DNA of 5,106 nucleotides from RH-AL1 sp964247745 (GTDB lineage Bacteria > Pseudomonadota > Alphaproteobacteria > Rhizobiales > Beijerinckiaceae). A model generated the notes under the pieces. That model had not been told where the DNA came from and did no database searches. It saw only the letters and a program-made list of their open reading frames with translations. Shown piece by piece: positions 1 to 5,106 of the stretch (position 1 is the stretch's first letter; each line of letters opens with the position of its first letter). Both the position numbers and the translations under genes were made by a program. Location of the stretch: the NCBI GenBank assembly GCA_964247745.1, contig CAXTVT010000144.1, positions 1 to 5,106 of the forward strand. The letters are read 5' to 3'.

Positions 1-696
<696 letters not shown>

Positions 697-772
697 GCTT
701 TGGCGTGGTTGGGTGCGGAAGGACAAGGGCGACCGTAGCCCGGCCTCGAACATTGAGTGGTGAGGCCTGGGT

Positions 773-793
773 TGTGCCGTCCCACACGGCTCA
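773..793. repeat. Small inverted repeat between eno and the DUF29 gene
   Basis: Arms GCCGT (776-780) and ACGGC (786-790) flank the 5-nt loop cccac. Outside a T-T mismatch, two more pairs (tg/ca) extend the stem. It lies about 80 nt after the eno stop. There is no following T-run, so it is not a classical intrinsic terminator. It could be a Rho-assisted 3' end for eno, an operator for the next gene, or chance in GC-rich DNA. The rest of 697-879 shows nothing strong. A TAATAA at 839-844 could be a weak -10 for the DUF29 gene, but no good -35 lies 16-18 nt upstream. Confidence 0.25.
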
Positions 794-879
794 CGGAGAG
801 AGTTACGCGAGAACTTCGATAGCGGCTCGCGGACGCGCTAATAAGGTGGTTCGGCGCAACGACGACGAAAGGCACAACG

Positions 880-1413
880 ATGGGCCGTGATGGGGAGGCG
901 CAACGATTGGCGTCGACTGCAAGCCTCTACGAACAGGACTTCTATTCCTGGACGCAGCAGCAGGCCCTTCTTCTTCGAGCCGGCCGGCTTCAGGCGCTCG
1001 ATGTCACCAACATCCTGGAGGAGATCGAAACGTTCGGCCGATCGGAACGCGCCTCGCTGAAATCGGCATACAGGCTCATCTGTTCGCACCTGCTCAAGAT
1101 GAAGTATCAAGCCTCGAAGCTTACCCGCAGCTGGTCCAACGCGGTCGATCGAGAACGAGGCGAGGTCGCCGAAATCCTCCACGAAAATCCGGGTCTTCGG
1201 TCGAGCCGAGAGGATGCGTTCGCCAAGGCATACGCCCTGGCGCGGAGGGACGCCGCGAGAGAGACGCGCCTGCCCGTCGAGATCTTTCCAGAAAAGCCGC
1301 CGTTCACCTTGGCGGAGTGCGAAAGTATCACCTTCCTTCCTGAGGAGCTGCGCGGCTTGGTGGGGCCCGAGAAGAGATCGGTGGCGAAGACAGGGAAGGC
1401 TGAGGGCACATAG
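880..1413 (+). CDS. DUF29 family protein
   Basis: A 177-residue soluble protein with no signal peptide or membrane segment. The family assignment rests on the DUF29 pattern: LYEQDFYSWTQQQALLLRAG at 16-35, then ALDVTNILEEIETFGRSER at 39-57, then the helical LICSHLLKMKYQ block (66-77) and RSWSNAVDRERGEVAEILHENPGL (83-106). The C-terminal part carries an FPEKPPFTLAECESITFLPEEL stretch, where family members usually have a short 'P(W/F)TL...' motif. DUF29 proteins are about 140-150 residues, all helical, of unknown biochemical function, often multicopy in alphaproteobacteria and cyanobacteria; some occur in mobile-element-rich regions. The last ~15 residues (EKRSVAKTGKAEGT) look like an unconserved tail. 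The ATG is supported by AAAGG at 868-872, 7 nt upstream. GC in this gene (about 53-58% in sampled stretches) is clearly below the neighbours, which suggests later acquisition. Function is unknown. Confidence 0.9.
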   Translation: MGRDGEAQRLASTASLYEQDFYSWTQQQALLLRAGRLQALDVTNILEEIETFGRSERASLKSAYRLICSHLLKMKYQASKLTRSWSNAVDRERGEVAEILHENPGLRSSREDAFAKAYALARRDAARETRLPVEIFPEKPPFTLAECESITFLPEELRGLVGPEKRSVAKTGKAEGT

Positions 1414-1439
1414 GGTCGCGCTGGCCAGACGATTGCGCG

Positions 1440-1462
1440 GGCTCGGAAACCCCGCCGGAGCC
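1440..1462 (+). terminator. Possible 3' end hairpin of the DUF29 gene
   Basis: Arm GGCTCGG (1440-1446) pairs with CC (1455-1456) plus GAGCC (1458-1462), leaving G1457 bulged and an 8-nt loop (aaaccccg). It starts 27 nt after the DUF29 stop, a normal place for a terminator. A T-run after the stem is lacking, so intrinsic termination is doubtful; it may only stabilise a 3' end. Confidence 0.3.
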
Positions 1463-1612
1463 GACACGAATGGCTCAGCTGCGGATTCTCATGTGGAGAT
1501 TCTTCTTCTCCGATCGGACAAGCTGCTCTCCGCAACGTTGCACGCGGCCGCCGGGGAGCGGCTCGGCGGTGATTGACGGCGCGGCGGTCGCGGGTGCCAA
1601 TGCGTCATCGAA

Positions 1613-1652
1613 AGCCGGTCATCGGTGAAGCGCTCGCTTCCGATGAACGGTT
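1613..1652. repeat. Long imperfect inverted repeat (hairpin 1)
   Basis: The inner stem GAAGC (1627-1631) / GCTTC (1636-1640) closes a 4-nt loop, gctc. After a 2-nt bulge (1625-1626), TCATCG (1619-1624) pairs with CGATGA (1641-1646). After one G-A mismatch (1618/1647), AGCCG (1613-1617) pairs with CGGTT (1648-1652) with one G-T wobble. That gives 16 pairs in 40 bases. It is the longest stem in the gap and is followed 4 nt later by the 18-bp palindrome. Confidence 0.55.
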
Positions 1653-1656
1653 CGCT

Positions 1657-1674
1657 GCAAGCCGATCGGCTTGC
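1657..1674. repeat. 18-bp perfect palindrome (hairpin 2)
   Basis: GCAAGCCGATCGGCTTGC equals its own reverse complement over all 18 bases. As RNA it can form a 7-bp stem with a GATC loop; as DNA it has the symmetry of a dimeric-regulator site. It lies between two convergent 3' ends, which favours a transcript-end or element-remnant role over a promoter operator. No T-run follows on either strand. Confidence 0.6.
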
Positions 1675-1679
1675 CGTCG

Positions 1680-1694
1680 AGGACCAAAGGTCTT
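1680..1694. repeat. Short inverted repeat (hairpin 3)
   Basis: AGGACC (1680-1685) pairs with GGTCTT (1689-1694) around the 3-nt loop aaa, with one G-T wobble. It begins 6 nt after the palindrome, as the third stem in succession. On its own it would be unremarkable. Confidence 0.4.
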
Positions 1695-1723
1695 GCGGAA
1701 CGGCAGCGCGCCGGCGCCGCCGC

Positions 1724-1747
1724 CGACGAGACCGAAGATCCTCGTTG
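1724..1747. repeat. Short inverted repeat (hairpin 4)
   Basis: CGACGAG (1724-1730) pairs with CTCGTTG (1741-1747), 7 pairs with one wobble, around a 10-nt loop. It starts 57 nt beyond the permease stop on the minus strand, so it could mark that transcript's 3' end, although the minus-strand sequence after it is GC-rich rather than T-rich. Confidence 0.35.
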
Positions 1748-1804
1748 CTCTACCGGCCCACGATCTACCATCGGATCGAAGGGCGGATCGAGGACAGATC
1801 GGCC

Positions 1805-3469
1805 TCAGACGGCGGAGCCAACCAGCGGTTCGGTTGCCGGAACGATCTCCAGCACGTCCGCTCCGCGCCGATCGCGGAGGTGGCGGGCATGTTCGACGGC
1901 CGCCTGGAAGGTCGGCTTGGGATCGCTCGTGAGCTCGCGGCCGAATGGGTTGCGGTGCCGCACCGCCCATGGTCCCGGCCAGCCGTTCGGGTCGCCGTTC
2001 ACCGAAAACTCCGGGCTTGCCTTCGGCAGGCTCTCGCCGCTGTTTGACATCGTGAAATCGGGATCGGGCTGCGGCGGAGGCCGTTTGGGCCGGATCAGGC
2101 CTGGCACGGCGCCAAGCCCGAGGCACACCAGCACGATCGCCGGAAACGCGAACGGCAGCACGCCGACGAAGGCGTCGTCGTTGGTGGCCAGCAGCTTGAA
2201 ATAGAGCGCGACGAAGACCGTCGCGCCGATCAGCCCGAGCATGCCGGCCCAGGTCGCCACCATGACCCAGAGCGGCTCGCCGCCGTGGCGATGCAGGTAG
2301 GCCAGGATGGCGATGGCGGCGAAGGCCTGCAGGAAGATGATCCCGAACGAGCCGAAGCCGATCACGACCAGCACGCCGTCCTTGAACGGGTCGAGCCCGC
2401 CCAGCGCGAACGGCGCGACGGTGAGGATCGTCAGCACGGTGACGCAGAGGCTGGCGCGCGACGGCGCGCCGGAGCGCGGGTCGGCCTCGCCGGCCCATGG
2501 CGGCAGCAGCCACTCGCGCCCCAGCGCGAAGATGTAGCGCGAGGCGGCGTTGTGGATCGCCAGATAGGACGCCAGCAGCGAGAGGAAGAAGAACACGCCC
2601 ATGATGTCGGTGAGCACCTCGCCGCCATAGCGGGTGAACACGTTGAACATCAGCTCGCCGGTTTCCTTGTTGGCGCGCCCGGCGATGTCGTCGGGCTCGA
2701 TCGCGCCGATCGTGACCCAGGCGGTGAACAGGTAGAAGACGGCGATGGCGATCACCGCCGTGTAGGTCGCGATCGGGATCGAACGCTTGGGATCGACCGC
2801 CTCCTCGCCGTAGAGCGCGGCGGATTCGAAGCCGAGGAAGCAGGTGAAGGCCACCATCAGGCTGACGCCGAGGCCCGGCGTGAAGACCTCGCCCGGCGCC
2901 AGCGCGTGCACCGGCATCGCCGTGGCGAACCCCTTGGCGGCGATGACGCTGCCATCGAAGGTCGCGAGGATCACGATCTCGCCGATCATCAGGGCGCCGA
3001 GGATCAGCGAGGAGAGATCGATCGAGCGGTAGCCGAGCACGGCCACCAGCACGATCCCGATCGCGGCGAACAACGGCCACGGCAGATGCAGGCCGGCCTC
3101 GCCGAGCACGATCGCAGTGAAGTAGCCGAAGAACGCCGCGAGGCCGAAGGTGAAGGCGAGATAGGCCAGCAGCGCGACGTATGCCGAGCCGATCCCCGCC
3201 GCCGAGCCCAGACCCTCGGTGATGTAGGTGTAGAACGCGCCGGTGTTGACGATGCGCCGGCTCATCGCGGCGTAACCGACCGCGAAACAGAGCAGGGTGA
3301 CGCCGGCGATGACGAAGGCGCCGGGCGTGCCCACGCCGTTGCCGCGCCCCAGCGCGATCGGCAGGTTGCCGATCATCGAGGCGAGCGGCGCCGCCGCCGC
3401 GATCACCAGGAAGACGATCCGCGGCGTCGAGAGCGAGGCGCGCTGGCCGGTGGGCGGGGTCGAGGACAT
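1805..3469 (-). CDS. APC superfamily amino-acid permease with soluble C-terminal extension
   Basis: A 554-residue inner-membrane transporter. Roughly 12 hydrophobic segments occupy residues 18-458, approximately: 18-40, 50-68, 93-121, 132-147, 152-171, 198-218, 233-257, 290-312, 345-365, 370-397, 405-430 and 436-458. Family marks are the unwound-helix-like start (AAAAPLASMIGNLP), the TM6 motif FLGFESAALYGEEAVDPKRSIP (211-232), and NAASRYIFALGREWLLPPW after TM8. These fit amino-acid/polyamine/organocation permeases that import by proton or sodium symport; the substrate cannot be read from sequence. About 95 residues follow the last helix. They include a Pro-rich linker (KRPPPQPDPD) and a compact-looking end (GWPGPWAVRHRNPFG...FQAAVEHARHLRDRRGADVLEIVP). 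Codons there keep high third-position GC, so the tail looks truly coded. The ATG at 3469 has no purine-rich ribosome site on its own strand (upstream reads ggtccctcctcg), and no alternative start lies just upstream. The gene stands alone, divergent from the cyclophilin cluster. Confidence 0.92.
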   Translation of the reverse strand: MSSTPPTGQRASLSTPRIVFLVIAAAAPLASMIGNLPIALGRGNGVGTPGAFVIAGVTLLCFAVGYAAMSRRIVNTGAFYTYITEGLGSAAGIGSAYVALLAYLAFTFGLAAFFGYFTAIVLGEAGLHLPWPLFAAIGIVLVAVLGYRSIDLSSLILGALMIGEIVILATFDGSVIAAKGFATAMPVHALAPGEVFTPGLGVSLMVAFTCFLGFESAALYGEEAVDPKRSIPIATYTAVIAIAVFYLFTAWVTIGAIEPDDIAGRANKETGELMFNVFTRYGGEVLTDIMGVFFFLSLLASYLAIHNAASRYIFALGREWLLPPWAGEADPRSGAPSRASLCVTVLTILTVAPFALGGLDPFKDGVLVVIGFGSFGIIFLQAFAAIAILAYLHRHGGEPLWVMVATWAGMLGLIGATVFVALYFKLLATNDDAFVGVLPFAFPAIVLVCLGLGAVPGLIRPKRPPPQPDPDFTMSNSGESLPKASPEFSVNGDPNGWPGPWAVRHRNPFGRELTSDPKPTFQAAVEHARHLRDRRGADVLEIVPATEPLVGSAV

Positions 3470-3585
3470 CGAGGAGGGACCGGGTCGACAGGCCCGACGA
3501 TCGAGGCCGCGGCAAGCGCCTAGCGGAAACGCCGGCGCTTGCCCAGCCGATGATCGATCGAAGGCATGCCGCCGAGTGGCGCCGT

Positions 3586-3617
3586 GAGCGCGGCGTCACA
3601 TTGCCGTGACAATGCTC
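3586..3617. promoter_or_regulatory. Inverted repeat in the divergent promoter region
   Basis: GTCAC (3595-3599) and GTGAC (3606-3610) flank attgcc; CATTG (3599-3603) and CAATG (3610-3614) form a second, overlapping inverted repeat. GAGC (3586-3589) and GCTC (3614-3617) add an outer pair of arms. It lies 117 nt upstream of the permease start and 54 nt upstream of the first cyclophilin start, so it could be an operator for either gene or a leader hairpin of the cyclophilin transcript. I see no clear -35/-10 pair for either direction in 3470-3670. The partner protein is unknown. Confidence 0.35.
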
Positions 3618-3659
3618 GGGCAGGTCCCGCGCGGTCGCGCCACGCGACGCCCGTTTCGC

Positions 3660-3664
3660 GAGGA
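3660..3664 (+). promoter_or_regulatory. Ribosome binding site deciding the start of the exported cyclophilin
   Basis: GAGGA lies 6 nt before the ATG at 3671. An in-frame ATG at 3566 has no such site. It would also place 35 unconserved residues ahead of a proper signal peptide, so 3671 is chosen. Confidence 0.75.
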
Positions 3665-3670
3665 TCCGCC

Positions 3671-4231
3671 ATGCCCTTCCACCGCCGCGCCCTTCTCGGC
3701 GCCTTCGCCGCCATCACCCTCGCGGGCGGCATCGCCGCCGCCGTGCCCGCGGCCGATCCGGCGAACCAGCTGATCCTCACGACCAAGGACGGCAAGGTCG
3801 TCATCCAGCTCATGCCCAACCTCGCGCCCAAGGCCGTGGCGCAGATGGAGAAGCTGACCCGCGAAGGCTTCTATAACGGCCAAGCCTTTCATCGCGTGAT
3901 CGACGGCTTCATGGCGCAGACCGGCGACCCGACCGGTACCGGTTCGGGCGGCTCCAAGGAGGCGGATCTGCCGGCGGAGTTCTCGAGCTTCCCGTTCGAT
4001 CGCGGCACCGTCGGCATGGCGCGCACGTCCGACCCCAACTCCGCGAACTCGCAGTTCTTCATCTGCTTCGCCCCGTCGAGCTTCCTGAACAACCAATACA
4101 CGGTGGTCGGCCAGGTCATTTCCGGCATGGACGTCGTCGACAAGATCAAGAAGGGCGATCCGCAGTCGGGATCGGTCGACAGCCCCGACAAGATCGTCTC
4201 GCTGAAGATGGCCAAGCCCGAGAAGAAGTAG
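3671..4231 (+). CDS. ppiA: Exported cyclophilin-type peptidyl-prolyl cis-trans isomerase
   Basis: Catalyses cis-trans isomerisation of X-Pro bonds during folding, here probably in the periplasm. The 186-residue product begins with a signal peptide: HRR, then a hydrophobic stretch (ALLGAFAAITLAGGIAAA) and likely cleavage after AVPA (residue 27). The RR-x-L-L-G spacing is also faintly Tat-like. The cyclophilin domain spans about 33-183. Active-site residues equivalent to human CypA R55, F60, M61, Q63, A101, Q111, F113 and L122 are R75, F80, M81, Q83, A117, Q128, F130 and L139. The CypA Trp121 position is Phe138 and His126 is Tyr143; replacement of that Trp is usual in bacterial short cyclophilins and predicts weak cyclosporin binding. 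It is first in a tight three-gene cluster, 5 nt before the next start. Placing it in ppiA rather than ppiB rests on the signal peptide. A 30-bp stretch (3896-3925) is identical to the second cyclophilin. Confidence 0.95.
   Translation: MPFHRRALLGAFAAITLAGGIAAAVPAADPANQLILTTKDGKVVIQLMPNLAPKAVAQMEKLTREGFYNGQAFHRVIDGFMAQTGDPTGTGSGGSKEADLPAEFSSFPFDRGTVGMARTSDPNSANSQFFICFAPSSFLNNQYTVVGQVISGMDVVDKIKKGDPQSGSVDSPDKIVSLKMAKPEKK
3896..3925 (+). repeat. 30-bp direct repeat, copy 1 (in the exported cyclophilin)
   Basis: These 30 bases are identical to 4785-4814. They encode VIDGFMAQTG (residues 76-85), the catalytic core just after FHR. The same reading phase occurs in both copies, 889 bp apart. A 19-bp identity also exists between 4052-4070 and 4941-4959, encoding the QFFICF core. 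Confidence 0.9.
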
Positions 4232-4236
4232 CCGCC

Positions 4237-4662
4237 TTGCGTTCGGGCCGCGTGCTCCTCGCGCTCCTTCCGCTCGCCGCCTCGCCGGCCGTCGCGGCCC
4301 CGCCCGAGGGGGTCGACAACGTGCCGGGCGACGTCGCGCGCTCGATGGTCGCGTGCTGGCACGCGCCGCACGAAGGCGACGAGGTCACGCTGCGCATGAG
4401 CTTTCGGCGCGACGGCTCGGTATTCGGCAAGCCGCGCATCACCTACATGAAGGCGGCTGGCGGACCGGATGGTCAGGCCGATCTCGCCAATTCGATCACC
4501 CAGGCCATCGCCGCCTGCAGCCCGCTGCGGTTTACCCCGTCACTGGGAGCCGCTATTGCGGGCCGCGTCTTTCTCATCCGCTTCGTCGCGCCGCGTCGCG
4601 AGCGCAAGGCGATGCTGCAACCCCCTAGGAATATCCCATGGCCGAAGCCGGCAACATCCTGA
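4237..4662 (+). CDS. Small exported protein resembling TolA/TonB C-terminal domain
   Basis: A 141-residue product from a TTG start 5 nt after the preceding stop. It begins with a signal peptide (RSGRVLLALLPLAASPAVAA, likely cleaved after AVA at residue 20), so it should be periplasmic or envelope-associated. The mature part has the pattern of TolA C-terminal-like domains: ARSMVACW (34-41), a strand with EVTLRMSFRRDGSVFGKPRI (49-68), a helix ADLANSITQAIAACSPLRF (81-99), and a final strand AGRVFLIRFVAP (108-119). Cys40 and Cys94 could form a disulfide, as paired cysteines do in such domains. There is no membrane anchor or long helix, so it is not TolA itself. The TTG is preferred because it keeps Arg residues before the hydrophobic core; an in-frame GTG at 4252 would remove them. 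Only a weak purine stretch (gagaagaag, 4220-4228) precedes it. The end overlaps the next gene by 25 nt. The family call is inference from pattern; the role is unknown. Confidence 0.72.
   Translation: MRSGRVLLALLPLAASPAVAAPPEGVDNVPGDVARSMVACWHAPHEGDEVTLRMSFRRDGSVFGKPRITYMKAAGGPDGQADLANSITQAIAACSPLRFTPSLGAAIAGRVFLIRFVAPRRERKAMLQPPRNIPWPKPATS
4627..4630 (+). promoter_or_regulatory. Ribosome binding site of the cytoplasmic cyclophilin, inside the preceding gene
   Basis: AGGA lies 7 nt before the ATG at 4638 and within the 3' end of the TolA-like gene. It gives the downstream gene its own initiation signal despite the overlap, and it confirms 4638 as the start. Confidence 0.7.
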
Positions 4663-5093
4663 CGCTCGAGACGACCAAGGGCCCGGTCGTGATCGAGATG
4701 CGCCCGGACCTCGCGCCGGGCCACGTCGCCCACATCAAGAAGCTCGTCGACGAGCATTTCTACGACGGCATCGTGTTCCACCGGGTGATCGACGGCTTCA
4801 TGGCGCAGACCGGCTGTCCCAACGGCACCGGCACCGGCGGATCGAAGTACCCGAACATCAAGCAGGAGTTCAACGCCGAGCCGCACGTGCGCGGCACCTG
4901 CTCGATGGCCCGCGCGCAGAGCCCGGACTCGGCGAATTCCCAGTTCTTCATCTGCTTCGGCGATTCCGCCTTCCTCAACAAGCAATACACCGTGTGGGGC
5001 AAGGTCACGTCCGGCATGGAGAACGTCGACAAGATCAAGCGCGGCGAGCCAGTGCGCGACCCCGACAAGATCGTCTCCGCCACGATGAGCTGA
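4638..5093 (+). CDS. ppiB: Cytoplasmic cyclophilin-type peptidyl-prolyl cis-trans isomerase
   Basis: Prolyl isomerase assisting protein folding in the cytoplasm. The 151-residue product has no signal peptide and begins directly with the first strand (NILTLETTKGPVVIEM). It is a complete short bacterial cyclophilin. Active-site equivalents are R49, F54, M55, Q57, A91, Q102, F104 and L113; the CypA Trp121 position is Phe112 and His126 is Tyr117. Motifs are FYDGIVFHRVIDGFMAQTG, NGTGTGGSKYP, SMARAQSPDSANSQFFICF and a DPDKIVSATM end. It is the last gene seen in the cluster, starting inside the TolA-like gene, so the two are probably translationally coupled. It closely resembles the exported cyclophilin (same FHRVIDGFMAQTG and SANSQFFICF blocks), pointing to an old tandem duplication in which one copy has a signal peptide. 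Only 13 bases follow the TGA, so the next gene is not seen. In related genomes queA and tgt often follow, by recall. Confidence 0.97.
   Translation: MAEAGNILTLETTKGPVVIEMRPDLAPGHVAHIKKLVDEHFYDGIVFHRVIDGFMAQTGCPNGTGTGGSKYPNIKQEFNAEPHVRGTCSMARAQSPDSANSQFFICFGDSAFLNKQYTVWGKVTSGMENVDKIKRGEPVRDPDKIVSATMS
4785..4814 (+). repeat. 30-bp direct repeat, copy 2 (in the cytoplasmic cyclophilin)
   Basis: Identical to 3896-3925 and in the same reading phase, encoding VIDGFMAQTG (residues 50-59). A crossover between the copies would delete 889 bp, including the whole TolA-like gene, and leave one in-frame cyclophilin with the exported N-terminus. Confidence 0.9.
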
Positions 5094-5106
5094 CGTTCTC
5101 GACCTC

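Larger units (their letters stand above)
1414..1804. other. Convergent intergenic region with no credible gene, rich in inverted repeats
   Basis: This 391-bp stretch lies between the stop codons of the forward DUF29 gene and the reverse permease gene. Open frames cross it on both strands, but their translations are Arg/Pro/Ala-rich with no recognisable motif, and none has a convincing start with a ribosome binding site. Sampled GC is about 62%, between the DUF29 gene and the permease. Its visible content is a set of inverted repeats at 1440-1462, 1613-1652, 1657-1674, 1680-1694 and 1724-1747, listed separately. No T-tracts follow any of them on either strand. The region could hold transcript 3' ends, a structured RNA, or the decayed remains of an inserted element. 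Confidence 0.6.

Noticed and set aside
727..741. GGGC/GCCC stem after eno as an intrinsic terminator
   Set aside because: Only 4 pairs around a 7-nt loop and no T-run; too weak to call.
1414..1804. CRISPR array, tRNA or insertion sequence in the gap
   Set aside because: The inverted repeats differ from one another and are not evenly spaced direct repeats, no cloverleaf could be traced, and no transposase motif or terminal inverted repeat with target duplication was found.
1625..2047. Forward frame starting MKRSLPMNG in the convergent gap
   Set aside because: Arg-runs from the GC-rich repeat (cgccggcgccgccgcc), no ribosome site, and the frame runs into the antisense of the permease tail.
2285..3523. 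Long forward open frame (412 codons) opposite the permease
   Set aside because: Translation is Arg/Gly/Asp/Glu/His-rich and repetitive, as expected from reading GC-rich membrane-protein codons backwards. No motif or ribosome site is seen, and the opposite strand is a clear 12-TM permease.
1605..3599. Long reverse open frame (664 codons) overlapping the permease in another frame
   Set aside because: Arg/Ala/His-rich with no hydrophobic segments or family motifs; it is an out-of-frame shadow of the real permease frame. Its 3' end running into the hairpin-rich gap gives no recognisable protein.
3566..3670. Longer start for the exported cyclophilin at ATG 3566
   Set aside because: The extra 35 residues are unlike a signal peptide and no ribosome site precedes them, whereas ATG 3671 has GAGGA 6 nt upstream and begins a normal signal peptide.

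Overview
The window is GC-rich (about 65-68% in the well-conserved genes, from sampled stretches). Its proteins look alphaproteobacterial, probably Hyphomicrobiales (a Methylobacterium/Bosea/Chelatococcus-like background). That placement rests on the style of the enolase, the DUF29 protein, the TolA-C-like protein and the cyclophilin pair; no marker gene fixes the genus. It reads mostly as ordinary chromosome, and I see no convincing new multi-gene system.

Layout. Positions 1-696 hold the C-terminal half of enolase (eno), cut by the window edge. After a 183-bp gap, a DUF29-family gene (880-1413, +) follows; it is visibly lower in GC than its neighbours. Next comes a 391-bp convergent gap (1414-1804) with no credible gene but an unusual run of inverted repeats, including an 18-bp perfect palindrome. 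Positions 1805-3469 on the minus strand encode a 12-TM amino-acid/polyamine/organocation (APC) family permease with an extra soluble C-terminal tail of about 95 residues. A 201-bp divergent region with an imperfect inverted repeat separates it from a compact forward cluster (3671-5093). The cluster contains an exported cyclophilin, a small exported protein resembling the TolA/TonB C-terminal domain, and a cytoplasmic cyclophilin whose start overlaps the preceding gene by 25 nt.

How the genes work together. Enolase is glycolytic housekeeping, and the permease imports an unknown amino acid or amine. The three genes at 3671-5093 are probably co-transcribed: gaps are 5 nt and -25 nt. They would supply prolyl isomerase activity in the periplasm and in the cytoplasm, with a small envelope protein between. 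The DUF29 gene, the hairpin-rich gap and the permease look like an accessory block between conserved genes.

The long reading frames on the other strand of the permease and of enolase are high-GC shadows and are not annotated.
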